A stretch of DNA of 5,818 nucleotides from Candidatus Aenigmatarchaeota archaeon (GTDB lineage Archaea > Aenigmatarchaeota > Aenigmatarchaeia > GW2011-AR5), in assembly GCA_018304565.1 (NCBI GenBank), contig JAGVVX010000049.1, forward strand, positions 1 through 5,818, written 5' to 3'. Below, piece by piece: positions 1 to 5,382 of the stretch. The notes below the pieces were generated by a model. That model saw only the letters and a program-made list of their open reading frames with translations, had not been told where the DNA came from and made no database searches. The number at the start of each line of letters is the position of its first letter. The stretch's first letter is position 1. The translations under genes and the position numbers were made by a program.

Positions 1-57
1 TTCTAATCCTCATTCCTAATTAAAAATATTACAACAATGAGGAACCGCGATTTTCTC

Positions 58-65
58 TTTAAAAT
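58..65 (+). promoter_or_regulatory. TATA box of the SRP RNA gene
   Basis: The sequence TTTAAAAT is centred about 24-25 nt before the predicted 5' end of the SRP RNA at 86, the spacing expected for an archaeal TBP site. No clear purine-rich BRE is seen directly upstream. The call rests on position and AT-richness only. The DNA at 1-57 holds no gene that can be supported. Confidence 0.5.
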
Positions 66-85
66 GTTTATGCATAATTAATTCT

Positions 86-440
86 GGAGGCTAGGCCGGG
101 CGGGTAGCGGTCGCCTGTAAACAAATCCCTTCTTTGTAAAGAAGGCCTTTGTATTTCCCAAGAAACAAAGGACTTCGTAAATATTAAGGGAGTGTTAGGC
201 ATAACCTGCAGTCCGCTTTAGCTGGAGCCGAAGCCAATGGAAGGGAGCAGCAGTTTCAAGAGCCCCTCAGCCAAAGCTGAGAAGCCCGGACAGCTGGGAT
301 TTCAACTATAGCGAACCCGATGAGGCTGGGAACAGAGCAGTCGTAAGTTATATATGGAATGCTCAGTTGAACCCGTGCGGAGCATAGTCTGGGGAAAAAC
401 TCTTCTTGCTGTTGCTGACAACCTGCGGCGCGCCTCCGTA
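86..440 (+). ncRNA. ffs: Archaeal signal recognition particle RNA (7S RNA)
   Basis: This is the RNA scaffold of the SRP, which delivers nascent membrane and secreted proteins to the translocon with SRP54 and SRP19. The 5' domain (GGCTAGGCCGGG, then CCTGTAA, 89-120) matches the conserved archaeal 7S start. The ends close as helix 1: GGAGGC 86-91 with GCCTCC 432-437. Helix 5 can be followed as 246-253 with 409-416, AAGAG 258-262 with CTCTT 400-404, and CCCC 263-266 with GGGG 391-394, leaving an A-rich bulge at 395-399. Helix 6 folds at 278-304. Helix 8 at 311-344 has the diagnostic GAACC, a GGAA tetraloop (329-332) closed by CTG/CAG, and AGCAG on the 3' side (336-340), the SRP54 site. At about 350 nt it is longer than the usual near-310 nt, largely because of two hairpins at 128-171. 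The exact ends are inferred from helix 1; the 3' end could lie anywhere from 437 to about 455. Confidence 0.9.
128..171 (+). repeat. Two abutting hairpins inside the SRP RNA
   Basis: Hairpin one is the perfect inverted repeat CCTTCTTTGTAAAGAAGG (128-145). Hairpin two follows without a gap at 146-171: CCTTTGT pairs with ACAAAGG across an imperfect inner stem capped by CCCA. Both begin CCTT and end AAGG, or nearly so (the second ends AAAGG). They lie in what should be the 5' strand of helix 5, and no matching 3' strand is present, so they look like an insertion in the arm. A similar hairpin follows the gene at 447-468. Confidence 0.6.
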
Positions 441-456
441 TTCATCCCTTTTCTTT
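441..456 (+). terminator. Pyrimidine/T-rich tract after the SRP RNA
   Basis: Directly after the closing helix the plus strand becomes T-rich (TTCATCCCTTTTCTTT). Archaeal RNA polymerase commonly stops at short T-runs without needing a hairpin, so this is the likely 3' end region of the SRP RNA. The T-runs are short and are also the left arm of the hairpin at 447-468, so read-through into the protease gene remains possible. Confidence 0.35.
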
Positions 457-530
457 AGAAAGAAAAGGTCTGAATCACCTTAAGAAAGCAAAAGCTTTCT
501 GAGGCCTCAGAAACCAGAGGTTTCTGAAGG
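447..530. repeat. Three-hairpin cluster upstream of the site-2 protease gene
   Basis: Three inverted repeats lie in tandem. The first is CCTTTTCTTT/AAAGAAAAGG (447-468, a 10-bp stem). The second is AGAAAGC-AAAA-GCTTTCT (483-500). The third is TCAGAAACC-AGA-GGTTTCTGA (507-527). Between hairpins two and three, TTTCTGAGGCCTCAGAAA (496-513) is itself a perfect 18-nt palindrome, so an RNA could switch between mutually exclusive folds. The last stem ends 46 nt before the ATG at 574. The cluster resembles the one at 1538-1602 and occupies most of the 134-nt gap between SRP RNA and protease gene. No TATA box is evident in this gap. Confidence 0.7.
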
Positions 531-573
531 ACACCAAAAGAAACTAGAGAACCCGAAGAAGACGGCCAGGCGA

Positions 574-1194
574 ATGCTAATGAAAATGTCGCATCATGTG
601 ACTGATATCAGGGAAATACGGGATATACTGATCTCAGCCATTGCGCTGGCTTTTGTCTTCTCATATAGCGGATGGTCCCAAATTGATAATATTCTATCCG
701 TCTTCCCTTATGCTGTACTTGCTGTTTCTGTCGGGTTTGTGCTGCACGAACTGGCGCACAGGTATTTTGCTAGGAAGTACGAGTGCCGCGCAGAATACAA
801 GATGTGGAAGCAAGGCTTGCTTCTTGCTGTAGCCATAACACTTCTTACAGATGGCAGATTTGTCTTTGCAGCTCCGGGAGCTGTGATGATATACCCGCGG
901 GTTGACTTATGGGGAAACGTAAAGGAGCTCAGCAGCAGGCGGTTCGGGATCATATCAATTGCAGGGCCGCTGACAAATCTAGCTCTAGCCGGCGCATTCT
1001 TTGCAGCCAGCTTGTTTTGGCCATCGCAGATATTGCTCATGGGAATGCAGATAAACATCTGGCTCGGCTTGTTCAACATGATACCTTTTCCGCCCCTTGA
1101 CGGCTCAAAAGTCTTTTCATGGAGCAAGATGATCTGGATAGCATTTTTTGCAGTATTCGCAGTTTTGTTCCTGTTTACAAGCGGGATTATGTAA
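574..1194 (+). CDS. Site-2 protease family membrane zinc metalloprotease (M50-like)
   Basis: A 206-residue predicted intramembrane protease of the site-2/M50 family, which cuts transmembrane segments of membrane-bound substrates; the substrate here is unknown. The zinc motif HELAH is at residues 58-62 inside a hydrophobic stretch (41-60), with E59 as the expected general base. The second metal-ligand motif, NMIPFPPLDG, spans 168-177 with D176. AGPLTN at 130-135 is the conserved turn before a further membrane segment. Other hydrophobic segments lie near 17-33, 84-100, 127-148 and 184-204. There is no PDZ or CBS domain, so it belongs to the short archaeal type. The ATG at 574 is followed by in-frame ATGs at 580 and 586; any could be the true start, and no strong Shine-Dalgarno separates them. 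The frame stays open upstream to 484 without a good start. The gene may be read through from the SRP RNA unit, since no promoter is visible in the gap. Confidence 0.92.
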   Translation: MLMKMSHHVTDIREIRDILISAIALAFVFSYSGWSQIDNILSVFPYAVLAVSVGFVLHELAHRYFARKYECRAEYKMWKQGLLLAVAITLLTDGRFVFAAPGAVMIYPRVDLWGNVKELSSRRFGIISIAGPLTNLALAGAFFAASLFWPSQILLMGMQINIWLGLFNMIPFPPLDGSKVFSWSKMIWIAFFAVFAVLFLFTSGIM

Positions 1195-1210
1195 GTTTAT
1201 AATTGAAGAA

Positions 1211-1492
1211 TTAGAGAATTTCCAGCGTGCCGAATTTGCCGATGTTAAGCTGCAGCGCCCCGTTCCATTCAGTGATATAGCCGTTCTTTATCTTGATGCT
1301 GTCGCCTTCCTTGACCTTGTCTATGTCGTCTCCCCAGAGAACAAGTATTATCTGGCCTGTCTGATCCTCGAGCACGCTCTCGGCAACGAGATTTCTGCCG
1401 AACTTTGTGTTGACTTCCCTGGGCTGCCTTTTCTCCACTACCTTCGCTGCAACATTCACATTCTTGCTGTTTATAGTCAATTCTGATATCAT
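1211..1492 (-). CDS. Single OB-fold ssDNA-binding protein (archaeal SSB/RPA-like)
   Basis: A 93-residue protein whose pattern matches crenarchaeal-type SSB OB-folds: an early strand (NVNVAAKVVEKRQPREV), then DQTGQIILVLWGDDIDKVKEG (43-63), then GDSIKIKNGYITEWNGALQLNIG. W53 and W76 sit about where the base-stacking aromatics lie in the Sulfolobus SSB family. It is only the OB domain; the Gly/Arg-rich or acidic tail of longer SSBs is absent. The expected role is binding ssDNA (possibly RNA) in replication or repair. The ATG at 1492 is preferred over a TTG nine codons upstream because a TATA-like box lies about 29 nt before it, giving a nearly leaderless mRNA. It converges on the site-2 protease gene (16-nt gap) and is divergent from the HerA-like gene. 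The exact role within the OB-fold family cannot be fixed from sequence alone. Confidence 0.82.
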   Translation of the reverse strand: MISELTINSKNVNVAAKVVEKRQPREVNTKFGRNLVAESVLEDQTGQIILVLWGDDIDKVKEGDSIKIKNGYITEWNGALQLNIGKFGTLEIL

Positions 1493-1514
1493 AAACGATT
1501 TTATTTGGAGGAAA

Positions 1515-1526
1515 AACAATAAATAG
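1515..1526 (-). promoter_or_regulatory. TATA-like box of the OB-fold gene
   Basis: On the minus strand this reads CTATTTATTGTT, centred about 29 nt upstream of the ATG at 1492. That would start transcription within a few nt of the start codon, in keeping with the leaderless pattern of other genes here. It is a weak match, supported mainly by spacing. Confidence 0.4.
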
Positions 1527-1537
1527 CTTAATAAGTC

Positions 1538-1602
1538 GAGAACCTAGGGTTCTCTGCAGAGAAGCGAAGCTTCTCTGAGATCTCAAAGAACCCTGTTCTT
1601 TG
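1538..1602. repeat. Three-hairpin cluster upstream of the HerA-like gene
   Basis: Three tandem inverted repeats: GAGAACC-TAG-GGTTCTC (1538-1554), CAGAGAAGC-GAA-GCTTCTCTG (1557-1577, a 9-bp stem) and CAAAGAAC-CCT-GTTCTTTG (1584-1602). TTCTCTGCAGAGAA (1550-1563) and GAGATCTC (1577-1584) are extra palindromes at the joints, allowing alternative pairing. Segment 1568-1605 aligns with 492-529 of the first cluster: AAGCTT, CTGAG, a central dinucleotide, CTCA, an AGAA stem, then TTCT. The stems differ but remain paired. The last stem ends 47 nt before the ATG at 1650. The cluster also lies upstream of the minus-strand OB-fold gene, so it could serve either gene or neither. Confidence 0.7.
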
Positions 1603-1639
1603 CAGATCATCCTTATCAACCTCCTCTCCTATATAAAAA

Positions 1640-1643
1640 AGGA
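1640..1643 (+). promoter_or_regulatory. Shine-Dalgarno-like site of the HerA-like gene
   Basis: AGGA ends 6 nt before the ATG at 1650. It is short but well spaced and supports this start, as does the typical family N-terminus (an IGRDEED-type beginning). Unlike other genes in the window, this one does not have a TATA box at leaderless spacing. Confidence 0.4.
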
Positions 1644-1649
1644 AAAGAT

Positions 1650-4175
1650 ATGCCAGAAATAGTAATAGGCCGCGATGAAGAGGACTCAAGGAAATACGGC
1701 ACAGAAGGCACATTAAGCATAGGCAAGCACCTTGTAGGCACAGGCGAGGAAACCCATCTCACAACGCCCGTGCTTCTTGACGTCTTGCGACCGCACGTTA
1801 TAACATTGACTGGCAAAAGGGGTGAAGGAAAGTGCCTCCACGAAGATTCGATAGTAACACTGGAAGATGGCTCCCAGATTATGATAAAAGACCTTGAACA
1901 TACTAAGGGAAAAATATTGAGTCTTAACGATGAATTAAAGTTGCAAGTTTCTGAGCGCGAAGGTTTTTATAAGAGAAATGTTGACCACTTACTTCACATA
2001 AAACTGAGAAGCGGCAAGGAAATTAAACTTACACCAGAGCATCCGCTTTTGACAATAAAGGGCTGGAAGCCTGCTACAGAACTCAAAATAGGTAGCAGAA
2101 TAGCAACTCCAAGAAAAATGGAAGCTTTCGGAAATCAAGAGCTACCAGAAAACAAGATTAAACTGCTGGCGTATCTTATTGCAGAAGGGCATATAGTAAA
2201 CCCGTTTGTACTTTTTTCAAATACAGACCCGGCAATTGTAAAGGATTTTGAAGAATCTGTAACTAATTTTGATAAAAACCTTAAAGTAACTGAAAGAAGC
2301 AAGGGCTGCTATCAAGTTAATCAAATAAAAAAAATGGTAAAATCTTTCAACATTGAAAGAAACGATAAAGGTAAAATATCAAAAGGCAGTTGGATTAAAC
2401 ACGATAAAACGAGTCTTGTAAAATGGCTGGAGGAAACAGGTATTTACGGAAAACTTTCAAAACAAAAATTTGTCCCAAAAATTATGTTAAATGCAAAGAA
2501 AGAACATGTAAGCGTTTTCTTGAACAGATTATTCAGCTGCGACGGAAGTATTTACAAAAGAGAAGGAATATGGGAAATAAGTTATTCTTCAATTTCTGAC
2601 AAATTAATAAAACAAGTTCATCATCTTTTGCTGAGATTTGGTGTACTTTCAAAGATCAGAAAAAAAGAGACAAGATGTAACGGAAAAAATTTTGACAGTT
2701 TTGAACTTATGATAAGAGGAAAAGATGTAGATACTTTTATAACAGAAATAGGGTTCTTCGGAAAAAAAGAAGAGAGGCAAAAGACAGCTATAGAAAGCAG
2801 CCCAAAAAGAAATCCTAACATTGATACTGTTCCCAAGGAGATATGGGAACTTTACAAACCAATAAATTGGGCAGCACTCGGTAGAGCTTTCAATTACAAA
2901 CATCCAAAAGCCATGAGAGAAAGCATGGATTATTCACCTTCCAGACAAAAACTTTTGCAAATCGCAGAACACGAAAATAATTCTGCATTAAGATTACTGG
3001 CTGAGTCTCATATCTTCTGGGATGAAATAATCGCAATGGAATTGATTGAAGGAGAATTTACTGTCTATGACATAACTGTACCAGAATTCCATAATTTTGT
3101 CGCAAATGATATAATTGTCCACAACAGCTACTCGATGGGCGTCATTGCAGAGGAAATATTCAAGCTGCCCGAGAAAATAAAAAAGAATCTTTGCTGTATA
3201 ATCATAGACACGCAGGGCATATTCTGGACAATGAAGTCGCCTGACGAAAGGGAACTGGCACTGCTTAATTCTTGGGGCATGAAACCGCGCGGTTTTCCTG
3301 TAGACGTTTTTGTTCCTGAAGGGCAGGAAAGATTATTCTCGCAAGCAGGAGTCGATTTTGACGGCGTGTTTTCTGTGCTGCCAAGCCAACTTACTGTAGA
3401 GGACTGGCTAAGCGTATTCGAGCTGAAACCTAACGAGCCATTAGGAGTTCTTTTGCTGAAAGCTTTCTCAAAATTGCCAGAGGCTTATAGCATTGACGAC
3501 ATAACTTCCTCTATTGCCCGGCAGGAATTCAACCAGACAGAAAAACTTGCACTGCAGAACTTCTTCGAGGCTGCAAAATCATGGGGCATCTTCGGCGAAT
3601 CCAGGATGCCAAAACTTCTTGAACCAAGAAAAATCTCTGTTATTGACGTCAGCCTGACACCACAAAATGTCCGTGCTTTGCTGCTTGCGCTGATGTCCAA
3701 ACATATTTTTTCAGAGCGCGTGAAAGCAAGAAGACTGGAAGAATTGTCAGAGATAGAGATCACTACATTGAAAAGAACGCCGATGCCTTGGATACTCATC
3801 GATGAGGCGCACAACTTTCTGCCTGATGATTCTGCAACAGCTGCAACTGAAATCCTTTCCACGCTGATAAAGGAGGGAAGGCAGCCGGGCATCACGCTTG
3901 TTCTTGCGACGCAAAGGCCTGAAAAGCTTCATCCTGATGCACTGGCGCAGACTGATATAATCATCTCGCACAGGCTGACATCAAAAGCAGACGTTGATGC
4001 GTTGCGCAGCATCATGCAGACATACATGCTGTTCGACATCGGCAGGTATCTAAATGAATTGCCAAAAGTAAAGGGTGTTGCAATAATTCTTGATGATAAC
4101 TCAGAGCGCATATACAAGATACGCATGCGCCCGCGGCAATCATGGCACGCCGGGGCAAGCCCTGTGGCGATATAA
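1650..4175 (+). CDS. HerA-like (DUF87) DNA-translocase ATPase containing an intein
   Basis: An 841-residue precursor; after removal of the intein (residues 62-492) the mature protein would be 410 residues. It belongs to the HerA/FtsK-type RecA-like ATPases, which form hexameric rings that move DNA; classical HerA works with the nuclease NurA in end resection. The Walker A loop GKRGEGK (55-61) is completed by S493 only after splicing. Walker B is WILIDEAH (714-721, D718/E719). ATQRP (753-757) carries the sensor Gln, and R775 in SHRLTS is a plausible arginine finger. The region before Walker A is only about 54 residues, shorter than the HAS barrel region of classical HerA (about 500 residues in all), so this is a shorter HerA-like relative and herA itself is not assigned. 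No nurA is in view. The divergent neighbour encodes an ssDNA-binding protein, which fits a DNA-repair or processing role but does not prove it. Unspliced protein should be inactive because the P-loop is broken. Confidence 0.9.
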   Translation: MPEIVIGRDEEDSRKYGTEGTLSIGKHLVGTGEETHLTTPVLLDVLRPHVITLTGKRGEGKCLHEDSIVTLEDGSQIMIKDLEHTKGKILSLNDELKLQVSEREGFYKRNVDHLLHIKLRSGKEIKLTPEHPLLTIKGWKPATELKIGSRIATPRKMEAFGNQELPENKIKLLAYLIAEGHIVNPFVLFSNTDPAIVKDFEESVTNFDKNLKVTERSKGCYQVNQIKKMVKSFNIERNDKGKISKGSWIKHDKTSLVKWLEETGIYGKLSKQKFVPKIMLNAKKEHVSVFLNRLFSCDGSIYKREGIWEISYSSISDKLIKQVHHLLLRFGVLSKIRKKETRCNGKNFDSFELMIRGKDVDTFITEIGFFGKKEERQKTAIESSPKRNPNIDTVPKEIWELYKPINWAALGRAFNYKHPKAMRESMDYSPSRQKLLQIAEHENNSALRLLAESHIFWDEIIAMELIEGEFTVYDITVPEFHNFVANDIIVHNSYSMGVIAEEIFKLPEKIKKNLCCIIIDTQGIFWTMKSPDERELALLNSWGMKPRGFPVDVFVPEGQERLFSQAGVDFDGVFSVLPSQLTVEDWLSVFELKPNEPLGVLLLKAFSKLPEAYSIDDITSSIARQEFNQTEKLALQNFFEAAKSWGIFGESRMPKLLEPRKISVIDVSLTPQNVRALLLALMSKHIFSERVKARRLEELSEIEITTLKRTPMPWILIDEAHNFLPDDSATAATEILSTLIKEGRQPGITLVLATQRPEKLHPDALAQTDIIISHRLTSKADVDALRSIMQTYMLFDIGRYLNELPKVKGVAIILDDNSERIYKIRMRPRQSWHAGASPVAI
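1833..3125 (+). mobile_element. Intein with LAGLIDADG homing endonuclease, in the Walker A loop
   Basis: A 431-residue in-frame intein (residues 62-492 of the precursor). It starts with Cys62 (CLHEDSIVTLEDG, block A) and ends with His491-Asn492, followed by Ser493 as the +1 nucleophile. Block B has the TxxH motif LTPEHPLL (T128, H131). Block F is TVYDITVPEFHNFVAN (471-486) and block G is DIIVHN, so all canonical splicing residues are present. The two endonuclease dodecapeptide motifs are LLAYLIAEG (172-180, catalytic E179) and FLNRLFSCDG (290-299, catalytic D298), both intact. Residues about 395-455 resemble the helix-rich DNA-binding segment seen before block F in many archaeal inteins. A hand count gives about 28% G+C in 2281-2400 against about 52% in host-gene sequence at 3841-3960, a sign of separate origin. 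Splicing and DNA cutting both look intact, but neither is demonstrated. Confidence 0.95.
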
Positions 4176-4181
4176 GTGAAA

Positions 4182-4188
4182 CTTAAAT
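4182..4188 (+). promoter_or_regulatory. Possible TATA box of the RelE-type toxin gene
   Basis: CTTAAAT is centred about 27 nt before the ATG at 4212, the spacing that would give a leaderless or near-leaderless mRNA. It lies just after the HerA-like stop codon (4173-4175), so the toxin gene could also be reached by read-through. It is a weak match in generally AT-rich DNA. Confidence 0.3.
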
Positions 4189-4211
4189 TCTAGGAATCAA
4201 ATAAACTTGTA

Positions 4212-4475
4212 ATGTATAAAATTTTAATAGCTGAAAGTGTTGAAAAATATATTGATAGATTGGATATCAAAGAAAGGACCAGAATATTGAAAAGACTTGA
4301 AATGCTTTCAGAAAAACCTAAATCTGTTGGAGAACCTAGAGGCAGATTTTGGATACTAAAGGTTGGAAGTGGAGGCTACAGGATATCTTTCAGAATAATT
4401 GAAGAGGAAAATGTTGTCAGAGTAACAGCAATAGAACAGAGAAAGTCTGAAAGATACACGCAATTCTATCATTGA
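4212..4475 (+). CDS. RelE/ParE-superfamily toxin (putative mRNA interferase)
   Basis: An 87-residue small basic protein of the RelE fold. RelE members cut mRNA on the ribosome; ParE members act on gyrase. The layout fits: MYKILIAESVEKYIDRLD (beta strand and helix), a second helix ending near residue 35, then FWILKVGSGGYRISFRI (46-62) and VTAIEQRKSERY (71-82). K50, R58, R77, K78 and Y82 are in places resembling the basic and aromatic active-site residues of RelE, so the interferase reading is favoured over ParE. The ATG at 4212 has no Shine-Dalgarno. No antitoxin gene precedes or follows it on the same strand; instead its last 7 bp overlap the end of a small minus-strand gene with an antitoxin-like product. 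A hand count of 4201-4320 gives about 25% G+C, far below the neighbouring housekeeping genes, which suggests transfer. Confidence 0.85.
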   Translation: MYKILIAESVEKYIDRLDIKERTRILKRLEMLSEKPKSVGEPRGRFWILKVGSGGYRISFRIIEEENVVRVTAIEQRKSERYTQFYH

Positions 4476-4636
4476 ATTTTATATTTCTTTTTGAGCTGAT
4501 CAAGTGTCTTGAACTTGCCTTTATCTATTTCTTCATTGCCCTTCTCAGCTTTTTCAAGAAATCTTATATCTTCGAGTACCCTAACAAGGGCTGCCACGTC
4601 CTCTTTTGGAAGTTTCATTGTAATCATTTTTCCCAT
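4469..4636 (-). CDS. Small RelB-like protein, candidate antitoxin (convergent with the toxin)
   Basis: A 55-codon frame read by eye: MGKMITMKLPKEDVAALVRV, then a charged helical stretch LEDIRFLEKAEKG, and a C-terminus NEEIDKGKFKTLDQLKKKYKIQ followed by TGA. The end is the typical look of a RelB-type antitoxin tail, where an E/G-K-F/Y-x-(S/T)-L-(D/E)-x-(L/V)-K-K segment wraps the toxin. The N-terminal strand (ITMKLPKEDV) followed by a helix could be a small DNA-binding or dimerising domain. It sits opposite the toxin gene, tail-to-tail, and their ends overlap at 4469-4475. A good TATA box lies about 35 nt upstream. In-frame ATGs at 4627 and 4618 are possible alternative starts. Antitoxin function is inferred from resemblance and position; it might instead be an unrelated small helical protein. 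Confidence 0.6.
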   Translation of the reverse strand: MGKMITMKLPKEDVAALVRVLEDIRFLEKAEKGNEEIDKGKFKTLDQLKKKYKIQ

Positions 4637-4666
4637 AATTATCAGCTTATTAATTCACATAGGCTG

Positions 4667-4675
4667 CTTATAAAA
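4667..4675 (-). promoter_or_regulatory. TATA box of the antitoxin-like gene
   Basis: On the minus strand this reads TTTTATAAG, centred about 35 nt before the ATG at 4636, so the mRNA would have a leader of about 10 nt. It lies in the 61-nt gap after the rhomboid stop, so the small gene probably has its own promoter rather than depending on the rhomboid transcript. Confidence 0.55.
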
Positions 4676-4697
4676 CTTCTTAATTATCGAACTATAT

Positions 4698-5333
4698 TCA
4701 TATTCTTCCAGTTAACAGCAGGAACAGCAAAGGCAGCAGTATCATGACAGCCAGAGTGACCAGAATAATTTTCATGCTTTGCTTGAATCCTTTCTCCTTC
4801 AAACCGAAAACAAGGCCGACAATAAGGCCGCCGAAGTGGCCGATGTAAGAAATGTTTGTTGCCGGCCCGAAGACAAACTCATAAGCATTGTAAATGGCGT
4901 AAAACATTCCGAGCAAGGCAAGAGGCACTGGCACGAAAAAAGGATAGAGTGACAGGTCAACTGGCCGGACGAGCATTCCCACGCCAATAAGTGCAAATAT
5001 GCCTGCAGACGCGCCTATTGAGACGGTATTGAAGCCGTATATCGGCAATGAAGCGAGATCTCCGGCAAATGCGCCGAGGAAAAATATGGCCAGCATCTTT
5101 GCAGCACCAAGCTCTTTTTCTACTGCAAAGCCGAAGAAAAGCCATATCAATATATTTGAAAGCAGGTGCTCTATCCCGCCGTGAAGGAAGATAGAAGTTA
5201 TGATTACATACGGCCTTTCAAGGAAATTCTGGCCCGAGAAACCATAAGTGTTGAACAATGCCTCGGTATCCGAGAATGCCCCGTAAGCGAAGACAGCCAA
5301 TACAGCAATAATCAGAAGAATTGTAACGCGCAT
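4698..5333 (-). CDS. Rhomboid family intramembrane serine protease
   Basis: A 211-residue polytopic membrane protein. The catalytic serine is in GASAG (107-111, S109) and the catalytic histidine in YIGHFGG (163-169, H166), forming the Ser-His dyad. The motif FLHGGIEHLLSN (49-60) supplies the conserved H51, H56 and the oxyanion-hole N60. Hydrophobic segments near 3-19, 57-70, 79-95, 105-122, 131-150, 161-177 and 188-207 give the six-TM core plus one extra C-terminal segment. Rhomboids cleave single-pass membrane proteins near the outer face; the substrate is unknown. All catalytic residues are present, so it should be active. The ATG at 5333 lies about 25 nt from a shared TATA box at 5354-5362, indicating a leaderless mRNA. 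The divergent neighbour encodes a secreted protein. Confidence 0.93.
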   Translation of the reverse strand: MRVTILLIIAVLAVFAYGAFSDTEALFNTYGFSGQNFLERPYVIITSIFLHGGIEHLLSNILIWLFFGFAVEKELGAAKMLAIFFLGAFAGDLASLPIYGFNTVSIGASAGIFALIGVGMLVRPVDLSLYPFFVPVPLALLGMFYAIYNAYEFVFGPATNISYIGHFGGLIVGLVFGLKEKGFKQSMKIILVTLAVMILLPLLFLLLTGRI

Positions 5334-5344
5334 GATTCCCGTTG

Positions 5345-5362
5345 AAGCTGCAGCTTATAAAG
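5345..5362. promoter_or_regulatory. Shared bidirectional TATA box with adjoining palindrome
   Basis: CTTATAAAG (5354-5362) reads as a good TATA box on both strands around the palindromic core TTATAA (5355-5360). The core centre is about 24.5 nt from the rhomboid ATG on the minus strand (5333) and about 25.5 nt from the ATG of the divergent gene (5383), so one box could start two leaderless mRNAs. Overlapping it is the perfect 12-nt palindrome AAGCTGCAGCTT (5345-5356), a possible operator. Its position on only one side could favour one direction. Confidence 0.6.
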
Positions 5363-5382
5363 TTTCTGACTCTAGGATTTTT

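Noticed and set aside
1..13. Start of a minus-strand gene (ATG at 13) leaving the window on the left
   Set aside because: Only four codons would be visible and no TATA box stands at the right distance, so it cannot be supported.
232..250. GGAAGGGAGCAGC as the SRP helix 8 apical motif
   Set aside because: It resembles helix 8, but AGCAGCAG (246-253) pairs with 409-416 in helix 5, and a complete helix 8 with GGAA and AGCAG is found at 311-344.
86..440. RNase P RNA as identity of the left-hand RNA gene
   Set aside because: The conserved P4 strand (GAGGAAAGTC type) is absent, while the 7S 5' domain, helix 8 tetraloop and closing helix 1 fit SRP RNA.
1148..1486. Plus-strand open frame opposite the OB-fold gene
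   Set aside because: It is the antisense shadow of a recognisable OB-fold protein and overlaps the end of the site-2 protease; its translation matches no known pattern.
1493..1519. Nine-codon N-terminal extension of the OB-fold protein from a TTG
   Set aside because: The extension overlaps the presumed TATA region, and the ATG at 1492 gives a normal OB-fold start.
447..1602. CRISPR array
   Set aside because: The repeats are palindromic hairpins with variable sequence and no regular unique spacers; no cas gene is present.
1630..1640. TATATAAAAAA just before the HerA-like gene, as its TATA box
   Set aside because: Its centre is only about 16 nt from the ATG at 1650, so transcription would start inside the coding region. 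No later in-frame start precedes the Walker A motif.
4472..4747. Plus-strand open frame after the toxin gene
   Set aside because: It is rich in Phe, Ile and His in the manner of an antisense frame and covers the minus-strand antitoxin-like gene and the rhomboid end. The minus-strand readings make better proteins.
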